From a virus: DNA of 64,000 nt. Position 1 is the stretch's first letter, and each line of letters begins with the position of its first letter. The position numbers and the translations under genes are program-made. The notes under the pieces are model-generated. The model was not told where the DNA came from. It did not search any database and saw only the letters and a program-made list of their open reading frames with translations. The stretch covers positions 186,001 to 250,000 of the IMG/VR virus record IMGVR_UViG_3300035665_000001; one strand, 5' to 3'. Positions 51,316 to 59,959 of this stretch are shown one piece after another.

Positions 51316-51990
51316 ATGGTTGATAATATCACGAATGTTGAACATACAATTAATTATTTTAGAAAGAATTACATAAGTGATGGATTGGAAATAAATTATC
51401 AACTTGTTGGTTCGGAAAAATTAAAATTTAAAATACCAAAAAACGAATATGGTTTAATAACTCAAAAATTAAAAGCTGACAATATTGATTTTGAAGTAAT
51501 CCCATCCGATAGAAAAATGGAATTGGAATTTCAGCAATATGATGGTTTTCAGTTATTGACAAAAACGTTTAAAATGGATATATATTTTGTTGAGTATGCA
51601 GCACTTAAAAATGTTGAAAATATTCATAATTCCACGGATTTAAACATTAAAAATTGGTCTGATTTTTTTGATCTAATTGATCCGGAGTATCGCAATTTAT
51701 TGCTTCATATTATAAATGGTGTGCCTATAGCAACTCATAAAAATGAATACAATAAGGTCATTTCGAAGAAAGTATATTGGATTGATCCCAAAGATGGTTT
51801 ATTTGAAAAGAAAGAAAAATTGGTAAATGATGAGTGGAAAGTTACTTATCAATTGGTTACAAATAATTTACACCAAATATTTAAAATGTTTTTTAAATAT
51901 TTTGATGAAATTCCATTTAATGAGTTAGCCGATTTTGAAAAATTCAAAGAAATTGTTGCCAACACAAAATATAAAACTTATTTGTATTAA
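51316..51990 (+). CDS. Protein of unknown function
   Basis: A protein of 224 residues, alpha/beta, with VDNITNVEHTINYFRKNYIS at the start and a helical C-terminus ending NTKYKTYLY. TTGGAG site. No family recognised. Lies 16 bases after the previous gene. Confidence 0.6.
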   Translation: MVDNITNVEHTINYFRKNYISDGLEINYQLVGSEKLKFKIPKNEYGLITQKLKADNIDFEVIPSDRKMELEFQQYDGFQLLTKTFKMDIYFVEYAALKNVENIHNSTDLNIKNWSDFFDLIDPEYRNLLLHIINGVPIATHKNEYNKVISKKVYWIDPKDGLFEKKEKLVNDEWKVTYQLVTNNLHQIFKMFFKYFDEIPFNELADFEKFKEIVANTKYKTYLY

Positions 51991-52048
51991 AAAATATTTT
52001 TTGAGTAAATAAAGGAATGTTGAAATACTTTATAAAGGATAGTGTTAT

Positions 52049-53608
52049 ATGACTTATACTGAAAATGATCTAATTTATTATAAAAACCACCCAGAACATA
52101 TAACGTCGGAACTTGATCACGATTTATTATTAGCATTAATATCTTATAACGTTGAAAATATGTCGCGTATTAAGAAACAAACCACCGAATTTATAAGTGC
52201 AGCTTATGATATAAGTCATTCAGTTTTTAAATATATTGATTTCAGTGAAGTATCTATTCACTTTTTAGAAATTGCAATATCAAATAACCCTACATTTATT
52301 CAATACCTATATTCACCAAGCCCAGAAATAATTAAATTAGCATTATCGAAAGACATCAACGTGTTTATGTATGTTGAGAAATACTTGGATGCTAGTATGT
52401 TTGAATGGTTGTTATCACAAAATGGATTGATGTTAGAATATGTCCCGGCAGAAATACAAACTGAAAAAATGGTATTGATAGCATTAAAAGAAAATGTACA
52501 GTCGTATAAATTTGCACATATAAAAACAAAAGAAACAGATATTTGTTTAATTAATATCGACCAAACAAAAATAAGTTGGATAACTGGTTTTTGGACAGAA
52601 TTAGTTAAACCGATAATTGAATATAATCCTTTATACATCGCCAAATTTTTCGATACCCCTGAAATATTAACCAATGATATTGTAAAAATGGCATTAAGAA
52701 AAAACCCAAAAATTTATAAAATTCTACCAAATCCAAACCCAGAATTAAAATTGTATGCCGCTGAATTGGATATTTCTTTACTTGAACACATGAAATTTGA
52801 CAGAACACTGATTGAACATATTGTTTCTAAAAACGGGTTAGCTCTTAAATATGTAAAGAAAAAAGATTTGTATATAATAAAAATAGCAATTTTACAAAAT
52901 GTATTTTCACTCGATTATGTTGTAAATGTTGATAGACCTAGACAATTTCTTATTGATTATGCGTTTAAGCATGATGGTGCTGCATTAAAATATATGACGT
53001 CACCTACATACAAACAATGTTTAGACGCAGTTACTAGAAATCCATTGGCAATTCAATTTGTTCCAGCGTTACATAACACTGAAGAGATACAATTGGTGGC
53101 GTTGCATGGTGGGAAATATGAAGTGGTACAGTATATTTCTACACCTGCATCAAATGTGGTTATTTTGGCAATGATTGAATGTGATCCAAGTTATATATTT
53201 AAAATTCCAAATCCAACAAAAGAAATATATAAACTTGCGTTTAAACATGATGGTCGATTGATGATGCAATTTCCAAATTGGAATAATAAATTTGATCCTG
53301 ATGTTATTTCTGTTGCACTTAGTCAAGATGGTGAAATATTTGAATATGTTGAACGCAAAACTAAAACTTACGCGACTGTCGCAATTAGTCAATATCCACC
53401 AGCGATACAATGGGTTATATTCCAGGATTTAGAATTAGCTACTTTAGCGGTAAATTTAGATCCAAGAACGATATTTTTCGTCGATAAAAGTATATTAGAT
53501 AAAAAATTATTTGAAACTGCACTTACATTAGATCCAGACTTTTTTGAACATACAGCTGGTGAGATGACATGGGATGAATGGTTGAAAATAATTACACCAA
53601 TACAATAA
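52049..53608 (+). CDS. DUF4116-type helical repeat protein
   Basis: A protein of 519 residues built of about 14 repeats of 30-40 residues with the core 'A-x-x-x-(D/N)-G-x-A-L-x-Y-(V/M)', e.g. VSKNGLALKYVKKKDLYIIK, AFKHDGAALKYMTSPTYKQC, ALSQDGEIFEYVERKTKTYA. This agrees with DUF4116 repeats, known from large viruses and intracellular bacteria, role unknown and probably protein binding. It ends WLKIITPIQ. AAGGATAG site. Confidence 0.7.
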   Translation: MTYTENDLIYYKNHPEHITSELDHDLLLALISYNVENMSRIKKQTTEFISAAYDISHSVFKYIDFSEVSIHFLEIAISNNPTFIQYLYSPSPEIIKLALSKDINVFMYVEKYLDASMFEWLLSQNGLMLEYVPAEIQTEKMVLIALKENVQSYKFAHIKTKETDICLINIDQTKISWITGFWTELVKPIIEYNPLYIAKFFDTPEILTNDIVKMALRKNPKIYKILPNPNPELKLYAAELDISLLEHMKFDRTLIEHIVSKNGLALKYVKKKDLYIIKIAILQNVFSLDYVVNVDRPRQFLIDYAFKHDGAALKYMTSPTYKQCLDAVTRNPLAIQFVPALHNTEEIQLVALHGGKYEVVQYISTPASNVVILAMIECDPSYIFKIPNPTKEIYKLAFKHDGRLMMQFPNWNNKFDPDVISVALSQDGEIFEYVERKTKTYATVAISQYPPAIQWVIFQDLELATLAVNLDPRTIFFVDKSILDKKLFETALTLDPDFFEHTAGEMTWDEWLKIITPIQ

Positions 53609-53627
53609 CAAAGAAGGAAATCAAACA

Positions 53628-54155
53628 ATGAAATTAGGTAAATTAAGTGAAAGTTTTACAAATCCAGATACATTTTTTCTGAAATTGTATCAGACTGAAG
53701 ATTTGTCAAATTGTACAACATTAAATGAAACCAAAGAAACTATATCTACCATATTTGCAGCCGCAGATACTTATGCAGTTAATAATAAGTTTAAACACAA
53801 ATATTTTGATTTGGCACATACTCCCCTGTGGGAAAATTTAGAAATTGAAAAACACCATTTTATTTTAAAAGGTTTTGATGCGTTTATTGCGATCGATTTA
53901 ACTGAAAATTTGCATGACATTAGACCATTTGTATTGGTTCAACACAATAATGTTGAAGATTTGGAATATGGGCATCGAATTGAAATCACTGAAGAATTTA
54001 TAAATTCTATGGTTGTATTTCAGAAAGAACTTTTTTTAGAAGCATTACATAGATTTGAAAGTGAAACTGTGGAAACATTAAAGGCTGTTTGGAAGGTTGA
54101 ACAGCAAAGAATAGATAAATGGGTTAAAACTTGTAAAATTGATTTGAATTCGTAA
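53628..54155 (+). CDS. Protein of unknown function with MKLGKLSES-type start
   Basis: A protein of 175 residues. MKLGKLSESFTNPDTFFLKL could be another capsid-targeting-like start, though weaker than those at 1606 and 45992. The rest is helical with a beta core (HHFILKGFDAFIAIDLTENL). Starts 19 bases after the DUF4116 gene. Function unknown. Confidence 0.55.
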   Translation: MKLGKLSESFTNPDTFFLKLYQTEDLSNCTTLNETKETISTIFAAADTYAVNNKFKHKYFDLAHTPLWENLEIEKHHFILKGFDAFIAIDLTENLHDIRPFVLVQHNNVEDLEYGHRIEITEEFINSMVVFQKELFLEALHRFESETVETLKAVWKVEQQRIDKWVKTCKIDLNS

Positions 54156-54200
54156 ATCAGTGTAGTATAATTGGTATTTAATTATACAAATAGGATAAAC

Positions 54201-54485
54201 ATGGAAATCTTGGATATTTCAACAGTTCGTGAAAAAACTATCAATTCACAACCCATTGAAAAAGAATATGATACTATGATTTCTGACTGGAATAATATCA
54301 TTGATTGGACATCTAATAATCACTTTGGATATACTAAAATTTGGTTTTATGAGCATCAACTCGAAGAATTAGAAACTGATATTTTACATGTTTCTAATTT
54401 GTATAGGGTTGGTGGTTATAAAGTGAGTGACATCGGGTTTGATAAATACTTCTCTTATTATTTTGTAGAGATATCGTGGGCATGA
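54201..54485 (+). CDS. Small protein of unknown function
   Basis: A protein of 94 residues from ATG 54201 with AGGAT upstream. Contains NNIIDWTSNNHFGYTKIWFY. A TATAAT-like box at about 54164-54169 precedes it. Its stop overlaps the ATG of the next gene (ATGA). Confidence 0.5.
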   Translation: MEILDISTVREKTINSQPIEKEYDTMISDWNNIIDWTSNNHFGYTKIWFYEHQLEELETDILHVSNLYRVGGYKVSDIGFDKYFSYYFVEISWA

Positions 54486-54952
54486 CAATATTTCTTGATA
54501 AAATCAAAGATTTGTTAACTGTACAGAAAAACATTATAATTTCTGATATTACCCCAGTTATACATGTGGCCCATATAACTAACAATGGGTATCTACATTT
54601 GGGAATTGAATTTCATGAGGAGTTACAGGTAAGAATGTTATATCATGGTTTTAAACCAAATAATGTGTGGCAGTTATCACTTACGGGGTTATTTGACGAA
54701 CATGAAAACATAATCACTTATATATCGGAACATTATTTAACCATACAGGTAACAAATAATCGGTGGTATCAATTAGATTTATTCACCGATAATGAGGTAA
54801 GTGATTACAGTTTAACTATCGAAAGTATTGAATTCTCGAAAGTAGTTAAGTCACTATTACAGTTATCAGAAGAAAAAACAATCCATTTAAGAGTTAGAAT
54901 TGGTGAGTCAAATTGGTCAGAAATAGTGAAATTTGATGTTTCAAAAATTTAG
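54482..54952 (+). CDS. Protein of unknown function
   Basis: A protein of 156 residues from the ATG overlapping the previous stop (ATGA). Beta-rich, including ITPVIHVAHITNNGYLHLGI and a C-terminal LRVRIGESNWSEIVKFDV. No family recognised. Confidence 0.55.
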   Translation: MTIFLDKIKDLLTVQKNIIISDITPVIHVAHITNNGYLHLGIEFHEELQVRMLYHGFKPNNVWQLSLTGLFDEHENIITYISEHYLTIQVTNNRWYQLDLFTDNEVSDYSLTIESIEFSKVVKSLLQLSEEKTIHLRVRIGESNWSEIVKFDVSKI

Positions 54953-54988
54953 GAACCAAATTATCTACCTAAGAGGAGATTAAACTCA

Positions 54989-55165
54989 ATGAATCATAAT
55001 CGTGTTTTGATGGTGTATGAACAATCTAAGAAAAAATTACTACCTCACAATATCACTAAAATATGGGAATATATTTCTCATCACATTCCAACTAAAAAAA
55101 TACCAGTTAAAACTTTTTTATCACCAAAAAATATTGTAAAATTGTTATCATCAACAATAAAATAG
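54989..55165 (+). CDS. Small basic protein of unknown function
   Basis: A 58-residue ORF with an AGAGGAG site. Basic and helical (VYEQSKKKLLPHNITKIWEY). It lies 11 bases before the uvsX first piece and is probably in the same transcript. Unrecognised. Confidence 0.5.
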   Translation: MNHNRVLMVYEQSKKKLLPHNITKIWEYISHHIPTKKIPVKTFLSPKNIVKLLSSTIK

Positions 55166-55176
55166 GATATTAAATT

Positions 55177-55470
55177 ATGGCTAAGAAAGACACAACCACA
55201 TCTACATCTAAAAGTGCCACACCTAAAAAAAATGATTTATTCACCAAAATGAGAAAAAACATTCTTAAAAAGAATGAAGATGCAATGTTAGATTTAACGG
55301 AACCTACTGTTTGGGCATCATCTGGAAATTATGTATTAAATCATATTTTGAGTGGTAGATTTCATAGAGGTTATCCTTCTGGAAGAATTGTACAAATTTT
55401 TGGTGATTCTGGGTGTTTATTGCCACATGAAAAAATAAAAGTGTATGAATTCAAATCAAATATTGTATGA
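55177..55470 (+). CDS. uvsX: UvsX/RecA recombinase, N-terminal piece with an 18-residue N-intein
   Basis: A protein of 97 residues. Residues 1-79 are the N-terminal region of a UvsX/RecA-type strand-exchange ATPase, with LNHILSGRFHRGYPSGRIVQ leading to the first half of the P-loop, IFGDSG. At residue 80 the recombinase breaks off and an intein begins (CLLPHEKIKVYEFKSNIV), ending after only 18 residues. The second half of the P-loop (SGKS) is encoded in the next gene after a C-intein. Neither ORF alone could bind ATP, so trans-splicing is required. An 18-residue N-intein is shorter than the 25 residues I recall for AceL-TerL. Confidence 0.9.
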   Translation: MAKKDTTTSTSKSATPKKNDLFTKMRKNILKKNEDAMLDLTEPTVWASSGNYVLNHILSGRFHRGYPSGRIVQIFGDSGCLLPHEKIKVYEFKSNIV

Positions 55471-55533
55471 AATACTTGTTAAATTATTATAAAACTAACA
55501 ATCAAAAAATAAAAAACTTTATTGGAGAACAAA

Positions 55534-56856
55534 ATGATTGAAAACAATGTTAGAGAATTAACTGATAAAGAAAAATTACTGGAATTAAAAGAATGGTATT
55601 CCTCTGATGAATTATCAAAATCCCTTGATGTTACTGAAGAAATGCTTGGTAATTTTTTAAATGATAAAAGTTCTTTTACATTAACAAATTCTGAGAAATT
55701 GAACGATTTTTTTAATAACCATGTTCATGAAAATTCAAAATTTGAAATGATTAAAAATGTTTATGGTTTGTGGGAAACTGATGAAAAACAATTTATGGTT
55801 GATACTCCTGATGGGTTTCAATTTGTTAGTGAATTTATTCATAAAGATTCAAGAAGTTGCTTTGACTTAAGAACCGATAATTTTCATATTGAATGTTCGG
55901 GTGACCATTTGATTGAAACTGATAAAGGTTGGGTGAAAACTGAAGATATTGTAGTTGGTTCAAAAGTGTTAACCCGTGTTGGTTTTGAGGAAGTTAAATC
56001 AAATGCACAACTTAGTGATAGTGATGTTTACGATATGACTGTTGAACATGATAATCATCGATATTGGGGTGGTGCCGGTATTTCATCACATAATTCTGGT
56101 AAATCTTTTCTTATGGCTAAAGCGATTGTTGAGGCTCAAAAAGAAGGTTATATGGTGGCAGTATTAGATTCGGAACAAGCGGTTTCACAGGATTATTTGA
56201 AAAAAATTGGGGTTGATTTAGACCCATCAATGTTAATGACTGTGCAGGTACAAACAGTTGAACAAACTCAAGATATGCTTCTAGAAGTTTTGGAAGGTGT
56301 TAAGGAAGAACAAGAAGCTTTAGGAAATACCAAAGAACTAAAATTATTACTGATTGTTGATTCCATTGGTATGCTTTCATCTGGAAAAGCACTAGCAAAT
56401 GCTGAAGCTGGACATCACGCGGCTGATATGGGTACTAAAGCAAAAGCATTAACCAATATGTTCAACCAAATTGTACAAAAAGTTGGTATTACTGAAACTG
56501 TTTGTTTAGTAACTAATCATGGAGCATTAGAAGTTGGAGTTATGTTCCCACAACTCAAACCAAAAGGTGGACAATGTTTAGTAGCAGGTACAAAAGTACA
56601 AACTGATAAAGGTTATAAAAATATTGAAGAAATCCAAGTTGGTGATATGGTGAGAACACACTTGAACCAAATTAAACCTGTTGAAAAATTATTTAGTTTC
56701 GATAATCTTGATATTCTTAATTTTGAATTAGAAACAGGACAAAACATTAAAATGTCGAAGGATCATAAAATGTTAGTTTTGCGAAATGGTGAAAAATTGT
56801 GGTTGGAAGCTCAATTTATAACTACTTATGATTCATTGTTAGCACTTGATGTTTAA
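55534..56856 (+). CDS. uvsX: UvsX/RecA recombinase, middle piece between two split-intein halves
   Basis: A protein of 440 residues from ATG 55534 (GGAG site). Residues 1-~85 are an extra helical, possibly HTH-like leader (WYSSDELSKSLDVTEEML). 86-187 are the C-intein (VDTPDGFQFV, block-B-like CSGDHLIET, block F VYDMTVEHDNHRYWGGAGI, end SHN). Ser188 starts the extein SGKSFLMAKA, finishing the P-loop, through LLIVDSIGML (Walker B) and LVTNHGALEVGVM to KPKGGQ at 347. Cys348 begins a second, 93-residue N-intein (CLVAGTKVQTDKGYKNIEEI, VGDMVRTH, SKDHKMLVL). Its partner is at 57946. A strong terminator follows. Confidence 0.92.
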   Translation: MIENNVRELTDKEKLLELKEWYSSDELSKSLDVTEEMLGNFLNDKSSFTLTNSEKLNDFFNNHVHENSKFEMIKNVYGLWETDEKQFMVDTPDGFQFVSEFIHKDSRSCFDLRTDNFHIECSGDHLIETDKGWVKTEDIVVGSKVLTRVGFEEVKSNAQLSDSDVYDMTVEHDNHRYWGGAGISSHNSGKSFLMAKAIVEAQKEGYMVAVLDSEQAVSQDYLKKIGVDLDPSMLMTVQVQTVEQTQDMLLEVLEGVKEEQEALGNTKELKLLLIVDSIGMLSSGKALANAEAGHHAADMGTKAKALTNMFNQIVQKVGITETVCLVTNHGALEVGVMFPQLKPKGGQCLVAGTKVQTDKGYKNIEEIQVGDMVRTHLNQIKPVEKLFSFDNLDILNFELETGQNIKMSKDHKMLVLRNGEKLWLEAQFITTYDSLLALDV

Positions 56857-56870
56857 TAATTAAATGGATT

Positions 56871-56894
56871 GGGGTGGATATTGAAATCCACCCC
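56871..56894. terminator. Strong intrinsic terminator between converging genes
   Basis: GGGGTGGAT / ATCCACCCC stem (9 bases, perfect), loop ATTGAA, then ATTTTTTTATT. It ends the uvsX middle piece and, on the other strand, the tail-fibre-like gene. Its presence inside the three-part uvsX locus means piece three needs its own transcription start. Confidence 0.9.
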
Positions 56895-56900
56895 ATTTTT

Positions 56901-57397
56901 TTATTGTACAGCCCCATATCTAGAACCAGTAACCAACCATGTAATTGAACTGTTTCCACTTATTGATGCACCACCTGAACCACCACCTGAACCCATATCG
57001 TTGTATGATGTTTTACCACCGCCACCACCACAGATTGCACCTGCTTGACCTGTAAATGCTGAACCGCCTGTACCTGCTGTCCTACCATATGAGTTAGAAC
57101 CATTAGTTCCGTATGTCGCACCTATCCAGTTTTCAGTACCACTTCCCCATGGTGAAGCACCACCAGCACCACCTTGAGTTTGTGTACCACTGTTACCATT
57201 ACCACCAGCGGCATAACCAAAACTTGTTTCCGTTCCACCTGATGCAGGTGAATTATTCGAATCGGACTGTCTAGCAGTTGTTTCTGCAGCTAAATTAGTA
57301 GTTAAAGTTGCATCTGCAGCTTGTCTCGCAGTTACCTCATTTGCAATATTGGTAGCAACAACACTACCGATTTTTTTTTAAATATTGAATCGACCAT
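56901..57397 (-). pseudogene. Glycine-rich tail-fibre-like protein, frameshifted at a poly-A run
   Basis: From ATG 57397 (AGGAG site) the frame reads MVDSIFKKK then meets nine A's (T's at 57371-57379 on the plus strand) and goes out of frame. With one extra A it continues for about 155 residues: GSVVATNIANEVTARQAADA (a fibre-type coiled-coil repeat), then Gly-rich GGASPWGSGTENWIGATYG, AGAICGGGGGKTSYNDMGSG and ITWLVTGSRYGAVQ to TAA 56901-56903. Gly-rich tips of this kind occur in phage adhesins. The gene is oriented against uvsX and sits between pieces two and three. Length change of the A-run could switch it on or off. Confidence 0.7.
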
Positions 57398-57477
57398 TTG
57401 TATCTCCTATTTAATAACTATTAAAAATCGGTATGATTTTTTGAATGAATCCACTTGTGTGGAATATGTTATATTTA

Positions 57478-57789
57478 TCAAATAGTATCATTTTGCGGAA
57501 CTAAATTTCGTTCTAAAACACCCCATTTATGTAATCTTCTTAGTTCTGCAGAATGATCACGGCAGCAGGTTTTATTAAATCCAGCACCAATTGACACAAA
57601 TTTTGTTACTTTATTACATTTTGGATGTTGACATATATTGCTGTCTGGATGATAAAATAAATAAATTTTTGCATCTGTCGGTGTACCTTCAAAAAGTTTG
57701 GAATCCTCACATTCATTTAACCATAACCCAACGTTATGTTTGAATCCTTTTTCTTTGTTTTTTATAAAATATGTTTCAAAATTATTCAT
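57478..57789 (-). CDS. Homing-endonuclease N-terminal remnant
   Basis: A protein of 103 residues: a helical start then NICQHPKCNKVTKFVSIGAG, KTCCRDHSAELRRLHKWGVL. The C-x4-C ... C-C-x-x-H pattern with 'F-x-x-x-G-x-G-[FY]' resembles the zinc-binding leader of free-standing phage homing endonucleases (Vsr-like type); the nuclease part is missing. It lies in the uvsX locus exactly between pieces two and three, where a homing endonuclease is expected. Confidence 0.5.
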   Translation of the reverse strand: MNNFETYFIKNKEKGFKHNVGLWLNECEDSKLFEGTPTDAKIYLFYHPDSNICQHPKCNKVTKFVSIGAGFNKTCCRDHSAELRRLHKWGVLERNLVPQNDTI

Positions 57790-57945
57790 TTGTTTTTTTC
57801 TCCTGAAAATAATATAGTATTATACATTAAGTGACAATTCATCTTATTATCGAGTGATAGGCAAAAAATAAATTTTTAAGATTTTACTTTTATCTCATTT
57901 GATTGTAAAATAATAGTTAATAACCATTCACTAAAGGAGTATTTT

Positions 57946-58614
57946 ATGAACTCAAATGAGTTTTTAGTCGATTCAAATTATAAACCAGTTAAGATTAAAT
58001 CTATTACCCCTGTGGCAATAGAAAAAACTTATGATTTTCAAGTTGCTGACGATCATAGTTTTTTATTAGAAAATAATATAATTTCAAGTAATTGTATGGA
58101 ATTTGTACCATCAATTTCTTTGCGTGTAACTAAAGGTAAGATTAAACCCACTGATTTGGCAGAATTAGAATATTTGTATGATGGTGGAATACCAAAACAT
58201 TTGGGTGCTTTAGGGATTGTATCGAGAATTGAATTGTATAAATCCCGATTTACCCGACCTTTTAGAAAGGTACAATTGATGATTCCATACGATTTTGGAT
58301 TACCTGAATATGCGGGATTATTTGATTATCTCAAAGATAATGGTATAATTATTGAAAATGGTAGAAAAGGTTATTATAATTGTACTGAGGTACAATTTGA
58401 AAAAGATTTTACTAGAAAAGATTTTATTAAAGGTGGTTGGGCTGATTTAATTATGGAACATTTATTAGCTGAGGAAACCAAAGGTAGAATTTATGATTTT
58501 ATTATGAAATCTAGTGATGATGATGCCCGAGAAAAAGAACAAGGATTAGATTCAATTGATGACTCTTACATTGAAGATGATGATATGGATGAATCGGAAT
58601 TTAATGTTGAATAA
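57946..58614 (+). CDS. uvsX: UvsX/RecA recombinase, C-terminal piece with C-intein
   Basis: A protein of 222 residues. Residues 1-49 are a C-intein: KPVKIKSITPVAIEKTYDFQ and block F TYDFQVADDHSFLLENNII, ending SSN then Cys50. The penultimate residue is Ser rather than the usual His. Residues 50-222 are the UvsX C-terminal part (CMEFVPSISLRVTKGKIKPT, then a helical DNA-binding region and acidic tail DDDMDESEFNVE). GGQ (end of piece two) joined to CMEF rebuilds the RecA-family 'GG-x-x-[LM]-[EK]-F' strand. AAAGGAG site; own promoter needed because of the terminator at 56871. Confidence 0.9.
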   Translation: MNSNEFLVDSNYKPVKIKSITPVAIEKTYDFQVADDHSFLLENNIISSNCMEFVPSISLRVTKGKIKPTDLAELEYLYDGGIPKHLGALGIVSRIELYKSRFTRPFRKVQLMIPYDFGLPEYAGLFDYLKDNGIIIENGRKGYYNCTEVQFEKDFTRKDFIKGGWADLIMEHLLAEETKGRIYDFIMKSSDDDAREKEQGLDSIDDSYIEDDDMDESEFNVE

Positions 58615-58632
58615 CCATAGTGAGAAAAAAAT

Positions 58633-59079
58633 ATGTTTAGAGTAGTTTCAATTAATGGTACTATGAATGATATTTTTAATGAAGGGAGTTTTCTCGTTGA
58701 AGAAGCTTTCTTCTTCACTATTAAATCAACTTCATATTACAATGTTTATAATAAAAGAGAAGAACTTATTGGTGTGATTCCTGATGGATACAACTTATTC
58801 TTTAAAGTTGAGGAACATGATAATTTTGAAGAAATTGATATGTTTAATGTGCTCAGATTATTTGAAATGGGTGAAGAATTTCAAATTGTTGGAACTATTA
58901 GTAATAGTCAACAGGTTAAATTGATTTCAAGTAATATTATTAAAGAATTTAGATTGGTCGATGATGATGTTATTAATATTCCATTTACTAATAAGGCATT
59001 TGATTCTGAGGGAATCATCGTATTCAAAAATATGGTATCATTGGCTGAATCTATTAAATTAGAAAATGATTCACATTGA
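58633..59079 (+). CDS. Protein of unknown function in the replication block
   Basis: A protein of 148 residues, beta-rich with acidic patches (FKVEEHDNFEEIDMFNVLRL). Lies 18 bases after uvsX piece three and 38 bases before the gp62-like gene, so it is probably co-transcribed with replication genes. No family recognised. Confidence 0.55.
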   Translation: MFRVVSINGTMNDIFNEGSFLVEEAFFFTIKSTSYYNVYNKREELIGVIPDGYNLFFKVEEHDNFEEIDMFNVLRLFEMGEEFQIVGTISNSQQVKLISSNIIKEFRLVDDDVINIPFTNKAFDSEGIIVFKNMVSLAESIKLENDSH

Positions 59080-59117
59080 TTGTGTTATTAAAAAATTATA
59101 TTGGTTGGTGATAAATA

Positions 59118-59705
59118 ATGGATATTTTTGAAATAGCTCAGAAAGGTATGGAAATCCAAGAAGTTGAAAGGGTTGAAAAACTTAAAGAAGCGGCTGAAAT
59201 AGAAAAAACTAAAGCGTACAAATTAGAAATTTTTGATGTTATTAGAGCTGCCGAAAATAAAGATTATGATTGGTTTAATCGTTTGGGTGAGAACCAAAAA
59301 CATTTTCAACCGTTTATGTTAAATTTATGGTTGGGTATGTTGTGGAATGTAAAAAATACACAAAAAAAATTCAATAATAATGATATGATTTATGCTGAGT
59401 TGATTAAAAGTATAAATCATAATTTAAACAGACACGTATACAACACTCCAAAAGAATTATTTTGGTTATTAGCTTGTATAATTCAAGAGTATGACGCACC
59501 ATTCGATGTAGATTATAAAAAATCATTAAAAAAAATATCAGGCGAAAAATATAATAAAAAGGTTATTGATTATATGTCTAAAGAATTATTATCTTCAAAA
59601 GAGAAAATTCTTGATATGATTGATATGGGTTTAATAACCAATGAGGATATGATTGAAATTGAAAAAGATTTGGAAACTCTTGAAGATCAACGAAAAAAGA
59701 AGTAA
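59118..59705 (+). CDS. Candidate clamp-loader small subunit (gp62-like)
   Basis: A protein of 195 residues, helical. A charged N-terminal coil (about 1-38) is followed by LEIFDVIRAAENKDYDWFNR and FQPFMLNLWLGMLWNVKN, which recall the 'F-x-x-I-x-A-I-x-x-K ... PFM-x-N' pattern of T4-type gp62 proteins, then ELIKSINHNLNRHVYNTPKE. gp62 joins gp44 to load the sliding clamp. Length and position beside uvsX, RNase H and polymerase fit. The match is from memory of family shape only. Confidence 0.5.
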   Translation: MDIFEIAQKGMEIQEVERVEKLKEAAEIEKTKAYKLEIFDVIRAAENKDYDWFNRLGENQKHFQPFMLNLWLGMLWNVKNTQKKFNNNDMIYAELIKSINHNLNRHVYNTPKELFWLLACIIQEYDAPFDVDYKKSLKKISGEKYNKKVIDYMSKELLSSKEKILDMIDMGLITNEDMIEIEKDLETLEDQRKKK

Positions 59706-59741
59706 CACTTTTAATTTAAAAATCTAAAAAAGGAACATGTC

Positions 59742-59951
59742 ATGAAACTAAAATTTCGCAATCCATTGTTAAATAAAAACAAAAAACCATGTAAATTTAC
59801 ATGTCATAATCAATCAATCAGATCTAAAGGAGTAGTTATTACTTATTCAACGGAAGAAAGTTATGAACTTAGGAGTTGTACCTCCTGTGGTAGAAAATAT
59901 ACTGCTGTATTAACCCCTGTTGGCTTGATTGAAACACAAAACAAATTTTAG
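59742..59951 (+). CDS. Small zinc-finger-like protein
   Basis: A protein of 69 residues with a Cys/His pair KPCKFTCHNQ and a second pair RSCTSCGRKY, giving a likely four-ligand zinc site. AAAGGAAC site. Typical of small phage nucleic-acid-associated proteins; role unknown. Confidence 0.55.
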   Translation: MKLKFRNPLLNKNKKPCKFTCHNQSIRSKGVVITYSTEESYELRSCTSCGRKYTAVLTPVGLIETQNKF

Positions 59952-59959
59952 GATTTCTT

